Assembly (NCBI GenBank): GCA_031254035.1
Contig: JAIRVF010000033.1
Location: 62,001 to 126,000 of the forward strand
From: Paenibacillus sp.
GTDB taxonomy: Bacteria; Bacillota; Bacilli; Paenibacillales; Paenibacillaceae
Length of the DNA: 64,000 nt
Direction of reading: 5' to 3'
The notes beneath the pieces are model-generated. The model saw only the letters and a program-made list of their open reading frames with translations. It was not told where the DNA came from and made no database searches. The translations under genes were made by a program, and so were the position numbers. How positions within the stretch are numbered: the first letter of the stretch is position 1; every line of letters starts with the position of its first letter. Of this stretch, positions 32,940-41,880 are shown in pieces.

Positions 32940-34094
32940 TTACTGCCCCTTTTCTTTCAAAGCCACCCGCAGTTGATCGCAAACATAGGTGACTTGCTCT
33001 TGTGTGACTGCCGCATGCATCGGCAAGCTCAACTCGCGGCCGGATATCTGTTCAGCGATCGGACATTCGCCCAGACGGTTGCCCAGCTGCTCCCGATAGT
33101 ACCGAAACAGGTGGCAGGCCGGATAATGAACACTAGTCTGAATCCCAGCTTGCTTCAGTTTTTCCATCACAGTGTTACGGTCGATCTCCGAAGCCAAAAT
33201 CACTGGGAAAATATGATGCGTACTAGAAGTGAGATCCCGATCCACAAAAGCGATTTGCAACGACTCAAAGCCCAAGAGTTGATCGCGATACCACCGTGCC
33301 ACTTGCTCACGCTTCTCTTGATTGGCAGCGAATTTGCGCAGTTGGACACGTCCTAGTGCTCCACTAAGTTCAGTCATTCGATAATTCATGCCCACGCCGA
33401 CCACGTCATAGCTTGAGATACGCCCTTGATGCTTAGACCAAGAGCTGACTCCCATATAATGAGAGCGAAAGAGGCGAGCTTTCTCCAGCACCGCTTCATC
33501 TTTGCTTACCAGCATTCCGCCTTCTGCTGTGGTGATGTTTTTCGTGGAGAAAAAGCTGAAACATCCTATATCTCCAACAGTCCCGGCCATACCCAGCGGC
33601 GTATTGATAAACGGTCCATGGGCTACATCCTCGATCACTTTGATACCGTGTTCATTGGCAATTTCCATGATTTCGGTCATATCTGCGGGATAGCCCCCAT
33701 AGTGAACAATTAAGACCGCCTTGGTCTTGGGAGTAATTTTGCGCCTGATATCTACAGGGTCGATGTTGAAATCATCCAAGCTCTTCGAATCGACAAAGAC
33801 AGGCGTTGCACCTACCATCCGCACACTCGCCGCACCTGCCACGAAAGTCATGGACGGAACCAATACCTCGTCCCCTGGACTGATCGATAAGGCGTGCATA
33901 GCCGCATGAAGTGCTGATGTCCCACTGTTAACTGCAGCACCAGGCAGATTATGACCCAGCATTCTCGCGAATTCCTGCTCAAATGCAGTGACTTCTGCTC
34001 CCATACTGATCCAGCGGTTCTCCAATACTTTTGTAACGGCACTTATTTCTTCTTCTCCGACATCCAGGTCGTAAAGCGTCACTTTCCAATCCAT
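32940..34094 (-). CDS. DegT/DnrJ/EryC1-family PLP aminotransferase
   Basis: 384 aa. AAVNSGTSALHAAM near residue 55, VIEDVAHG with the PLP-binding Asp, and the PLP lysine in FSFFSTKNITTAEGG; the GMNYRMTELSGALG helix is conserved in sugar aminotransferases. It transfers an amino group from glutamate or glutamine to a keto sugar nucleotide. AAGGTGAG precedes ATG 34094, which overlaps the nucleotidyltransferase gene by 16 bases. It makes an aminosugar likely in the product. Confidence 0.92.
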   Translation of the reverse strand: MDWKVTLYDLDVGEEEISAVTKVLENRWISMGAEVTAFEQEFARMLGHNLPGAAVNSGTSALHAAMHALSISPGDEVLVPSMTFVAGAASVRMVGATPVFVDSKSLDDFNIDPVDIRRKITPKTKAVLIVHYGGYPADMTEIMEIANEHGIKVIEDVAHGPFINTPLGMAGTVGDIGCFSFFSTKNITTAEGGMLVSKDEAVLEKARLFRSHYMGVSSWSKHQGRISSYDVVGVGMNYRMTELSGALGRVQLRKFAANQEKREQVARWYRDQLLGFESLQIAFVDRDLTSSTHHIFPVILASEIDRNTVMEKLKQAGIQTSVHYPACHLFRYYREQLGNRLGECPIAEQISGRELSLPMHAAVTQEQVTYVCDQLRVALKEKGQ

Positions 34095-34858
34095 TTGCTC
34101 ACCTTCCCGTCAACCCGAGCAGAACCTGCTCCATTGGATGTTTGTTTCAAAATTTTTTCTTGCAAGAACATGGATCTATTCTCTTCGAACACTTTCCCTG
34201 CCTCTTGCAGCTGCGGAAGTGTTCCGATATCCATCCAAATCCCCTGATGGAAGTAGGACTGAACAGATTGACCATCCAAAAGCAAGGACATAATCAGGTC
34301 CGGCATATCAAGCGGTTTGTCCTTCACATAGGCAACAGCACCGCGACTTAGCATATAAATCCCAGATGAGATCGGGTATAATTGCTTGGGCTTCTCTTTA
34401 TACCCGGTCACGTGACCGGCCTCATCCGTCTCGATGATTCCGAAACCCACGTTTAACTCATGGTTGTACAGCATGATCGTCGCCAGTGCATCCGACTTTG
34501 TATGAATCTGATAAAAATGTCTGAAGTCCAAGTCCGTCAGTACATCTGCATTCATAAAAAGAAACGGCTCATCCAGATTTTTCACCAATCGGAGTGGTCC
34601 TGCTGTACCTAATGGCTCATCCTCATACGTATAGTCGATCTTCAATCCCAGCCAGTCGCCATCGCCAAAATAATGGTAGATAAACGAGCCGCGATACCCC
34701 AACGACAACGTCACATGCGTATATCCGAAATCGGACAATTGGCGTAAAATAATTTCCAAAATTGGCAGATCCGATAGCGGAATTAGCGGTTTGGGAAGTA
34801 CTTTGGTCAAGGGATGCAAACGGACACCCTTCCCTCCGGCTACAATAACAGCTCTCAT
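34079..34858 (-). CDS. Sugar-1-phosphate nucleotidyltransferase
   Basis: 259 aa. The N-terminal signature VIVAGGKGVRLHPLTKVLPKPLIP and the metal-site segment LFMNADVLTDLD identify a GT-A-like nucleotidyltransferase. Relatives activate mannose-, glucose- or heptose-1-phosphate (MpgA/HddC/GlmU-N like). It lacks the C-terminal acyltransferase repeat of GlmU. Part of the sugar module between the glycosyltransferase and the aminotransferase. Confidence 0.9.
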   Translation of the reverse strand: MRAVIVAGGKGVRLHPLTKVLPKPLIPLSDLPILEIILRQLSDFGYTHVTLSLGYRGSFIYHYFGDGDWLGLKIDYTYEDEPLGTAGPLRLVKNLDEPFLFMNADVLTDLDFRHFYQIHTKSDALATIMLYNHELNVGFGIIETDEAGHVTGYKEKPKQLYPISSGIYMLSRGAVAYVKDKPLDMPDLIMSLLLDGQSVQSYFHQGIWMDIGTLPQLQEAGKVFEENRSMFLQEKILKQTSNGAGSARVDGKVSKWIGK

Positions 34859-34879
34859 GAAACCTCCCCTTTTTTGCTA

Positions 34880-35944
34880 TCATATTTGTCGATAACGTTT
34901 ACTTAACTGCTTGGCTACAGCCTCCCAGGAGTGCGCATTTTGCACTCGCATCCACCCATTTTCCCCCATCTGCTTACGACTTACTTCATGATCAAGCAGC
35001 TGCCGTATGGCGATAGCTACTCCTTCTGCTGTCGGCTCGGCGATCAAGCCATCGATCCCATCAAAAATCACTTCTTCGATACCCGGCATTTTCGATGCGA
35101 CAACTGGCTTTTTGCACATCCACGCCTCCAAAAAAACGACAGGGAAAACGTCAATCAAGGAAGGCAAACACAACAGGTCGCAGGCAGACAATGCAGCTGC
35201 TTTTTCCTTTTCTGTAACCATTCCTCTACTAATAATGCGTGGCTCATCCCGATATGCCACCAATACCTCGGCTGAGATGTCATAATCTGGACCAAGAAAG
35301 GCAAAATAGGCGTTTGGGTAATATGTCCAAATGTCTTCTGCTGCTTCTAATATCAATGGGTAGCCTTTGCTTTCCATCTTCCGCCCCAAGAAAAGAACAA
35401 GCGGTGCTTCATCCGGTATGTTGCAGGCGTCCCGGAAGTTGTATTCCGTGTGAGATAGAACAGCAGCATGCGGCAGCAATTCGATAGGCAAGGCATGATC
35501 CACGGCAAGTTCCTGCAAGCGATTGGCTTCCGTTAGCGTAAGAGCAAATACTCCTTTTGCCTGACGCAGTACCTTGATCCCAAGAGATGGATTCTCCCAC
35601 AGCGAATATTCTGTGGCCGGCGTTACAAACAGGGGAACGTTCAACTCTTGGCTTAGTGTCAATGCGATCTCCATAAAAGCTTCATCTACAAAATCAAACA
35701 GATGGATCACGTCAAATAACTTGGTCCTTAACACTTGTAGCGCAGCTTCGTCGTCAGGCGGTAGGACGATTGAACAACTTCCCCCTAACAACCTTTCTTT
35801 ATAGCTCATCTCCACGTCGCTTCGATACGCAACTACAACCTTCACATCGGTGTGTCCCGTTAACGCCGCTGCGGTCTGGTGGGCCATATTATCCGCACCC
35901 GATATTAAAGGATGGCAGCTTCGAATGAGCAAGAGGACTCTCAT
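34880..35944 (-). CDS. Glycosyltransferase, GT4 family
   Basis: 354 aa GT-B fold. The acceptor-side N-terminus lacks membrane helices (MRVLLLIRSCHPLISGADNMAHQ). The donor side shows PLVLFLGRKMESKGYPLILEAAE, and CLPSLIDVFPVVFLEAW with the conserved Glu of GT4 enzymes before KKPVVAS. Its stop lies beside the start of the nucleotidyltransferase; its start overlaps the epimerase gene end by 4 bases. It probably attaches the nucleotide-activated sugar made by the neighbouring genes to the product. Confidence 0.9.
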   Translation of the reverse strand: MRVLLLIRSCHPLISGADNMAHQTAAALTGHTDVKVVVAYRSDVEMSYKERLLGGSCSIVLPPDDEAALQVLRTKLFDVIHLFDFVDEAFMEIALTLSQELNVPLFVTPATEYSLWENPSLGIKVLRQAKGVFALTLTEANRLQELAVDHALPIELLPHAAVLSHTEYNFRDACNIPDEAPLVLFLGRKMESKGYPLILEAAEDIWTYYPNAYFAFLGPDYDISAEVLVAYRDEPRIISRGMVTEKEKAAALSACDLLCLPSLIDVFPVVFLEAWMCKKPVVASKMPGIEEVIFDGIDGLIAEPTAEGVAIAIRQLLDHEVSRKQMGENGWMRVQNAHSWEAVAKQLSKRYRQI

Positions 35945-36912
35945 GACTCAGCCTTGTTGCTTTGATACCATTCAACGGTCATCTTCAAGCCTTCTTCGAG
36001 CGACACTTCTGGCTGGTATTGAATCAATTGCTGCAAAAGGCTAGTATCCGGGCAACGTCGATCGGGCGAACCTGATGGTGCGGGCACTTCATACAGCTCA
36101 GCTTCATAATCGGTGACTGCAAAAAGTTGCTTGCACAGTTCCCGCACCTTAATTTCCTGATTCGAGTTGCCGATGTTGACGATATGGTGATCCCCGCTGT
36201 TCAATATGCCAATTTCATAAGTAGCCCGTACCGCGTCACTGACAAAGCAGAAGGCGCGTGTTTGATCCGGTCCATAGAGAGTGAATGGTTTCTCCCCCTT
36301 CTGAATCCGACCGATCAATTCCGGAATGACATGATCATATCCCATGCGCGGTCCATAAATATTGTGATAACGGACAATCCGAGCTTTAAAACCATACGCC
36401 TTGGCATAATTCATCGTAAGCACTTCACCGATGATTTTGGATGCGCCGTAGGAATATCGCGGTATGCTAGGATCGCTTACAACGAGCGGAACTTTCTCAG
36501 ATGTAGGGAGAGGCAGGTCAAACCAGTCCATAGCGCCGTGATACGCTTCGCTCGAAGAAGAGAAGACAACGGTTTTCGGCGGGTGCCTGGCGCACCAATC
36601 CATGATATTGAGTGTACTGAGCAAATTGGTACGCAGCACTCTTTCAGGTGTTTGGTCCGCGTATTTAACCCCATTAATCGCTGCCAGATGAAAGACATGA
36701 TCATAGGACTGTTCAAGCTTCAATTCAGTTAGTGGTTGAGTCAGATCAGCCTTAATAAATCTAATCCGATGAGCAAACTCTTCGTAATCATTGTCCAATT
36801 TGCTTCGAAACAGGTTATCGATAATAGTTACCCGATGGCCTTCCTTGAGCAAGTGCTTGACCAAATGAAAACCAATAAAACCCGTTCCGCCTGTCACAAG
36901 GATATTAGCCAC
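35941..36912 (-). CDS. NAD-dependent nucleotide-sugar epimerase/dehydratase (extended SDR)
   Basis: 323 aa. NAD-binding GGTGFIGFHLV, HLAAINGVKYA, catalytic YSYGASK (Tyr and Lys), and RYHNIYGPRMG typical of UDP-sugar epimerases and dehydratases. The start is GTG 36912, 9 bases after AGGAG, overlapping the dehydrogenase stop by 8 bases. Works on the sugar nucleotide produced by the flanking genes; whether it epimerises, dehydrates or decarboxylates cannot be told. Confidence 0.9.
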   Translation of the reverse strand: MANILVTGGTGFIGFHLVKHLLKEGHRVTIIDNLFRSKLDNDYEEFAHRIRFIKADLTQPLTELKLEQSYDHVFHLAAINGVKYADQTPERVLRTNLLSTLNIMDWCARHPPKTVVFSSSSEAYHGAMDWFDLPLPTSEKVPLVVSDPSIPRYSYGASKIIGEVLTMNYAKAYGFKARIVRYHNIYGPRMGYDHVIPELIGRIQKGEKPFTLYGPDQTRAFCFVSDAVRATYEIGILNSGDHHIVNIGNSNQEIKVRELCKQLFAVTDYEAELYEVPAPSGSPDRRCPDTSLLQQLIQYQPEVSLEEGLKMTVEWYQSNKAES

Positions 36913-38221
36913 GGAATCCAACTCCTAAATAATAGATTTTGTCTGCTGACAGCTTCTCCATTTGTTCGCGGAGTACACCCCAGAGATCGAATAGAATCGC
37001 GTTTTCCTTCATGTTTGGAATCAATTCAGAAAGTCTGAGCCCGCGATAGTTCGGATGATTGTTCAACAAGATAATCACATCCGCTTGCAGAAAAGCCTCT
37101 TCCGGTTCCGCCGGCTCTGCCCCAACCTCGGCAATCGCTTGCTCACCAACCACAAAGTCATGCCCACTGATCTTTTTCACGCCGCGAAGACGTAACAGTT
37201 TTGACATGTCCCATACAGGGCTCCCCCGCAAATCATCTGTTTGCGGTACTCCTTTGTAAGCAAAACCGGAGAGGAGAACCGATACATTCGGCCATGTCCT
37301 CTGAAGCTTCTCCAGGATCGCCTCGATCTGGGTTAAAATCCGGTCCGGAAGACTCTCGTTCAGTTCACGTGCCGAAGCAATCAGACGGGGGGTATAGCCA
37401 TGCTTTTCCGCAGAATGAATCAGATGATAAGGGTCTTTGGTCAAGCAGGAACCCCCGACATACCCGGGTCTGGACAAATCTGGACGCGGATAATGATAGT
37501 TGGCTGCCCCAATCACCTCATGCGCATCAAGCCCGAAACAATCGGCTACCGCCGCCACTTCGTTTCCAAACCCATAGTTCAAATCAGTGTGCGCATTGCA
37601 TATAAGCTTGATCATTTCGCCTGCTTCCCAGGAGCTGGTCCTAATGATTTCCACCCCCAGTATGTCAAAAATCTCTTTGGCACGCTCAAAATGTGAATCA
37701 TCGTCGGTCCCGATAACCTGAGGAAGGGTGAGTAATTCTTCTACGGCTTTGCCTTGAATTGTTCGCTCAGGAGCAAAGACGATGATAGGATTCGCAACGG
37801 TCTTTTGCAAAATCGGCAATACGACTTTCCGTGTCGTTCCAATCGGCACCGTACTCCGCACGATTACAAGCGTATCTTCTGTCATGCGATTCGCGACTTC
37901 TTGCGCTGCTGAGACCAACTGCTCCAGATTCGGCTCTTTAGTCAAATGCCCGAATGGAGTGCTGACACAGATAATAGCGGTGCTCAGCTTCTCTGGCATC
38001 TGGGTGGAGACGTTAAATGTTTTGCCTACAGTCTCGCGCACAATTTCTTCCAATCCTGGTTCCTGTAAATGAATCTGTCCCCTTTTCAAAGACTCGCAAA
38101 CACTCTCACGGATTTCTACGCCGCTAACTCTTGCCCCCTTGCGTAAAAAGGCGCCAGCCAGCGTGATTCCAACGTAACCGAGACCAATCATACAGATCTC
38201 TTTTTGGTTATTGATGTTCAT
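36905..38221 (-). CDS. Nucleotide-sugar dehydrogenase (UDP-Glc/UDP-ManNAc type)
   Basis: 438 aa three-domain protein. N-terminal NAD fold (ICMIGLGYVGITLAGAF), the catalytic Cys in PGYVGGSCLTKDPYHL, and the C-terminal sugar-binding domain (SVLLSGFAYKGVPQTDDLRGSPVWDM). The GGSCLTKDP form resembles UDP-N-acetylmannosamine dehydrogenases (GGSCxxKD) more than UDP-glucose dehydrogenases (GGxCxPKD). It converts the C6 hydroxyl into a carboxylate, so a uronic or amino-uronic sugar is expected. Confidence 0.9.
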   Translation of the reverse strand: MNINNQKEICMIGLGYVGITLAGAFLRKGARVSGVEIRESVCESLKRGQIHLQEPGLEEIVRETVGKTFNVSTQMPEKLSTAIICVSTPFGHLTKEPNLEQLVSAAQEVANRMTEDTLVIVRSTVPIGTTRKVVLPILQKTVANPIIVFAPERTIQGKAVEELLTLPQVIGTDDDSHFERAKEIFDILGVEIIRTSSWEAGEMIKLICNAHTDLNYGFGNEVAAVADCFGLDAHEVIGAANYHYPRPDLSRPGYVGGSCLTKDPYHLIHSAEKHGYTPRLIASARELNESLPDRILTQIEAILEKLQRTWPNVSVLLSGFAYKGVPQTDDLRGSPVWDMSKLLRLRGVKKISGHDFVVGEQAIAEVGAEPAEPEEAFLQADVIILLNNHPNYRGLRLSELIPNMKENAILFDLWGVLREQMEKLSADKIYYLGVGFRG

Positions 38222-38238
38222 TTCACTTCACCATCCTT

Positions 38239-39630
38239 TCACTCTATTTCTATATATGTCGTTTTCCATTCAGTAGGAAATTCTTCATTCAGTCGGATTT
38301 CATGTGGAAGTTTGTATGGAGCAAGGCGCGGCCGTAAATATTGCAGAATTTCCTCTTTCGTCAGATCTTCCTCTGCTTCAACGAAAGCCAGAATTTTTTG
38401 GCCGTAAAGCAGATCCGTCTTCCCGATCACTTTGACCCGCTTTATTCGGGATATTCCCAATAAGGCGCTCCTAATCTCTGCAGGGTCAACTTTTCGGCCC
38501 GCCACATTGATAAAGGCACTGACCCGCCCCATCAGAAACACCTCATTGTCACTGACTTTTCCAATATCGCTAGTTTGATAGAAGCTATCCGCTGTAAATA
38601 TCGCTTCCTCCTCCGAAGAAACATACCCCGTAAACAGCGTTTTGCTTTTTACGGCCAGTCGACCATCCTCGGTCTCTTTTACCTCTACATTCGGCAAGAT
38701 CATTCCTACGGCATTCGCGCTTCCTTCTCTTAACGGATGCGTCGCAGCGATGGCTCCTGTCTCTGTACTTCCATAGACTTGGAGAATCCGAAGCCCGTAT
38801 TTGCGCGAAAACCGCTCCTTCACCTCGGGCGGTAACGCCGCTCCTGAGGAAATCGTACATCGCAGGGATGAAAGCTGCTCGCTCCTGACGACCTCAGCCT
38901 GTCCCAGTAAGTCATACAGTAGTGGGACCGCGAACAGTACAGTGCACTGTTTCTTTTCTGCCATCCGCGCCACTTTTCGCGGGGACGGTCTTGGACAAAG
39001 GTGAACCGTACTGCCTGCCGTCAACGAACCGATTAACGCGCCGATAAATCCATACGAATGATGAAGAGGGACGCTCGATAAAACGTTATCTTTCCTCGTA
39101 AGCCCAAACCATTCGGCATACAAGGCTCCCCCTTCGTATACAGCATCGTATGGCACTTTTACTACTTTCGTGGGACCGTTTGATCCCGATGTCAATTGAA
39201 ACAAACATGGTGCGGTTGGGTTGACGGATGCTGTTTCTGGGCGCAACGGGACTTCTCCGTGCATAACCTTTTGGTAGTCGCACACCTCGGATGCACCTAG
39301 CACCTCTTGTAACCTTGTATAGTCCGCGTGGGTCGGAACAATCCACTCAGTTATCCCGCTGATTTCCTTCACAGTGAAAATCTCGGCGGCTGTCTGATGG
39401 ATGTCGATAGGTAAAAAACTGATTCCTGCTTCCATCAATATCAGCATCACCATGGCTGCTTCCACTGATTGGTTTACAATGACTCCCACGGGTTGACCTG
39501 TCCATTTCCGCCAGCTTTCTACTGCTGTATCGATACGAGTTTGTAGCTCCCCGTAGGATACCTGACAATGCTCATCGATTAACCCCGGTTGCTTTTTATG
39601 CAGATGTGTCATCCAAATGGATCTCACCAT
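38239..39630 (-). CDS. AMP-dependent acyl/aminoacyl ligase
   Basis: 463 aa adenylate-forming enzyme. P-loop FQLTSGSNGPTKVV near 165, motif YGSTETGAI, YQTSDIG with the ribose-binding Asp, GRVSAFINVAGRKVDP hinge, and FPTEWKTT near the end with the catalytic Lys. It is shorter than most family members (about 500 or more). ATG 39630 follows AGGTGGGGACAT and overlaps the upstream gene by 35 bases; an in-frame ATG at 39612 is possible. Likely activates a carboxylic acid for transfer to one of the carriers. Confidence 0.88.
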   Translation of the reverse strand: MVRSIWMTHLHKKQPGLIDEHCQVSYGELQTRIDTAVESWRKWTGQPVGVIVNQSVEAAMVMLILMEAGISFLPIDIHQTAAEIFTVKEISGITEWIVPTHADYTRLQEVLGASEVCDYQKVMHGEVPLRPETASVNPTAPCLFQLTSGSNGPTKVVKVPYDAVYEGGALYAEWFGLTRKDNVLSSVPLHHSYGFIGALIGSLTAGSTVHLCPRPSPRKVARMAEKKQCTVLFAVPLLYDLLGQAEVVRSEQLSSLRCTISSGAALPPEVKERFSRKYGLRILQVYGSTETGAIAATHPLREGSANAVGMILPNVEVKETEDGRLAVKSKTLFTGYVSSEEEAIFTADSFYQTSDIGKVSDNEVFLMGRVSAFINVAGRKVDPAEIRSALLGISRIKRVKVIGKTDLLYGQKILAFVEAEEDLTKEEILQYLRPRLAPYKLPHEIRLNEEFPTEWKTTYIEIE

Positions 39631-40384
39631 ATGTCCCCACCTGTTCCCATTCTTTTAAACTGTTCATAATGACGGACCACTTATGGAGCACCACGATATG
39701 TTCATTCATTCCTGACTCCTCGGTAAAGCTATATGCGCCAAGCACGGGTGCTACCTGGTCGACCGTCGCACAGTTGGAACTTGCTATCATCCGCAGTTTC
39801 GGAATCTCTTGTGTAGCATGGGCATATCCATCTCCAACCTGTTTAGCCAGTTGCAAAAGATACAGCTTATTGGCGTTGTACTCAGTAGCCCCAAGCACAA
39901 GTGCATTACTTACTAACTGATGTTGATGAATCGGCACACCGAACGTTTTTCGTACTTTGCTGTACTCAATCGCCATATCGGTTGCCTGTTGCAAGTCGCT
40001 AAGCTGAATGCCTGCAAGGAACAGGAAACGAATGTCATGATGAACAGCCAACTCATTATTTTCCAGTAAAGCTTGCTCCTGCTTATGACCCTTTACATCG
40101 ACAATGCCGCACACCATCCACGCTCTTTCAATTAAAGGTTGAAAAGATACCTCTTCCGCTTGAAACAAGACGTTTTGGCTAAACAACCACATTCGCTCCA
40201 AACGTTCTATATCCCGTTGCTCCAAAATGGCCAGATACCTGTTTGGCTGGTTCATTGGATACAGATAGAGGTACTCTGACTGCTCCACCAACTCCATACC
40301 CTCTTGATACAATTGGTTATAAACGGAGAAATGATTGTTGGCGCTTTGGATGAGTTGTTCGGTTAGTGATAATATTGTGTTCAT
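39596..40384 (-). CDS. Short acyl-CoA dehydrogenase-like protein (partner copy 2)
   Basis: 262 aa, distantly homologous to 8091: shared blocks are AIEYSKVRKTFGVPIHQHQLV against AYAKTREVFGQLLFKYQMV, and NKLYLLQLAKQ against NKLYLLARAEA. Like 8091 it has the C-terminal helical part of acyl-CoA dehydrogenases without the flavin-binding LTEPGAGSD loop. ATG 40384 is used as AGGAGGTG lies 12 bases upstream. First gene of the long leftward operon. Confidence 0.7.
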   Translation of the reverse strand: MNTILSLTEQLIQSANNHFSVYNQLYQEGMELVEQSEYLYLYPMNQPNRYLAILEQRDIERLERMWLFSQNVLFQAEEVSFQPLIERAWMVCGIVDVKGHKQEQALLENNELAVHHDIRFLFLAGIQLSDLQQATDMAIEYSKVRKTFGVPIHQHQLVSNALVLGATEYNANKLYLLQLAKQVGDGYAHATQEIPKLRMIASSNCATVDQVAPVLGAYSFTEESGMNEHIVVLHKWSVIMNSLKEWEQVGTYGEIHLDDTSA

Positions 40385-40634
40385 GATTACTGCTTGCACC
40401 TCCTCGTAAAAAGTTTTTTAATATATTTTCAAATCTTTGCAAACAAAGTTCGGAAAATATATCATATATTTGTTTTGGTAGTTAAATTTTACAAGTATTG
40501 ATTAATGTCAGTAAATGTTTTCTACATAAATTAAAAGTTAAGTACCCGTTAATAAATTCGGTAGCGTCAATAATTTTGGAAGCGTGCCTCAGGGTACGCC
40601 ACATAAAAAACTGCTGGAATATCCCCAGGCAGCA

Positions 40635-40661
40635 AAAGGAGAGCCAAGGCGGCTCTCCTTT
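40635..40661 (-). terminator. Hairpin terminator at the cluster boundary
   Basis: AAAGGAGAGCC pairs with GGCTCTCCTTT around 5 bases (11-bp stem), with a short T-run on the minus strand. It probably insulates the locus from selU transcription. Confidence 0.7.
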
Positions 40662-40702
40662 CATCTAAGCTTTAGCCAGTTGAGTTCGTGAAACGCGCGA
40701 AA

Positions 40703-40731
40703 TAAAAAAAACACCCGCCATTGGACGGGTG
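40703..40731 (-). terminator. Terminator of selD-selU
   Basis: CACCCG/CGGGTG stem with an 8-base loop followed on the minus strand by eight T residues, 45 bases after the selU stop. Confidence 0.85.
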
Positions 40732-40775
40732 GTCATGATTTACTCAATTATAATAGTGAGATCCTAAAGGGCCGA

Positions 40776-41870
40776 TCAACCTATGCTGGTCTGAGCCTTG
40801 CTCTCGCTCCCTATGCTCACTTCCGGTACCAATTCCTTGATACGCATTTCCACACGTTCCACAGCTTCATCCAGCGTTTCGAACTGAATCGGATGAGTCT
40901 TGGCGAATTCGTCACCGTAATTGATCGATGTGTGGGCATATCTTGGATCGTAATAATACACTAGCAAAAGCTCTACAGCTCTTCCAAATTGCTGCGTTTG
41001 CAGGCTTTCCTCAATTTCTTGGGCAACTGGCGTATGGATACGCGATTTGATTTGATGAAAAGCATGTAAACTCTGCTCCGCATGTTCTTCGGGCTGGTAA
41101 TCTTTCAGAATATTGGTGACCCGAAGAGCCTTTGGCGCTTCCAGCATAATATGGGATCCCTGTTCTTTTTTACGGATCAGAAACTCAGGCAATATCACCT
41201 TGCCAATTCGTTTGCTTTCCGCTTCTATCAAAATATATGGTTCTTCGCGATAACGCAGGATTTCTTCCAGCAACAGCGAATCGAAGGTTTTCTGATTGTT
41301 GCTCTTAAGTCCAATCTCACCGAAAATAGAACCTCTATGACCGGCCAAACCTTCCAAGTCGATGACCGGATATCCTTTTTCTTTTAATCTTTTTAAAATT
41401 TCCGTTTTCCCGGTCCCTGTATTGCCATGCAGTACATACACTTGAGGAGTAAATTCCATGTTTTCAAGAGTTTCAACCGTCCATTTCCGGAAGGCGCGAT
41501 AGCCACCGTCAAGACGGTAAACATGAATACCCATCAAAGAAAGCACGGTAGCCGTCGTCCGGCTGCGCATGCCTCCCCGCCAGCAAAATACGACCTTGTT
41601 GCCCGGAATCTCTGCAAAACGCTTGACGAAGGCGGGCAGCTTAGCCGACATGATTTCGAGACCGCGCTCTTTGGCAGTTTGCATGTTCACCTGCTTGTAC
41701 AATGTGCCAATTTCGGCCCGTTCCTCGTCTGTAAAAAAAGGAATATTGATGCTGCCGGGTATGGTCGAATCCCTATATTCGGAAGGCGAGCGAACATCGA
41801 TTACCGTTACATCATTTTTACTGCGAAGCTCATTCAGCCTCTCTATCGAAATGTCCTGAAACATTAACAT
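40776..41870 (-). CDS. selU: tRNA 2-selenouridine synthase
   Basis: 364 aa, the family's usual length. N-terminal rhodanese domain with catalytic Cys in FCWRGGMRS (near residue 96) and a C-terminal P-loop domain (HGNTGTGKTEIL). The enzyme replaces 2-thiouridine by 2-selenouridine at the wobble position of certain tRNAs, via a geranylated intermediate, using selenophosphate from SelD. AAGGGGATTGTT precedes ATG 41870; selD is 10 bases upstream, so this is a two-gene operon. Confidence 0.93.
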   Translation of the reverse strand: MLMFQDISIERLNELRSKNDVTVIDVRSPSEYRDSTIPGSINIPFFTDEERAEIGTLYKQVNMQTAKERGLEIMSAKLPAFVKRFAEIPGNKVVFCWRGGMRSRTTATVLSLMGIHVYRLDGGYRAFRKWTVETLENMEFTPQVYVLHGNTGTGKTEILKRLKEKGYPVIDLEGLAGHRGSIFGEIGLKSNNQKTFDSLLLEEILRYREEPYILIEAESKRIGKVILPEFLIRKKEQGSHIMLEAPKALRVTNILKDYQPEEHAEQSLHAFHQIKSRIHTPVAQEIEESLQTQQFGRAVELLLVYYYDPRYAHTSINYGDEFAKTHPIQFETLDEAVERVEMRIKELVPEVSIGSESKAQTSIG

Positions 41871-41880
41871 AACAATCCCC

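Larger units (their letters stand above)
40385..40775. other. Cluster boundary: AT-rich promoter region plus two terminators, no gene
   Basis: The 390 bases between the biosynthetic locus and selU hold no credible coding sequence (a 60-codon frame at 40482-40664 has no support). The stretch 40400-40500 is very AT-rich and must contain the promoter of the long leftward operon; TTGTAA with an A/T-rich -10-like region about 17 bases on is a weak candidate. Two terminator hairpins lie at 40635 and 40703. Confidence 0.6.

Noticed and set aside
40482..40664. A 60-codon leftward frame in the cluster boundary
   Set aside because: It spans a terminator hairpin and an AT-rich promoter region; no binding site.
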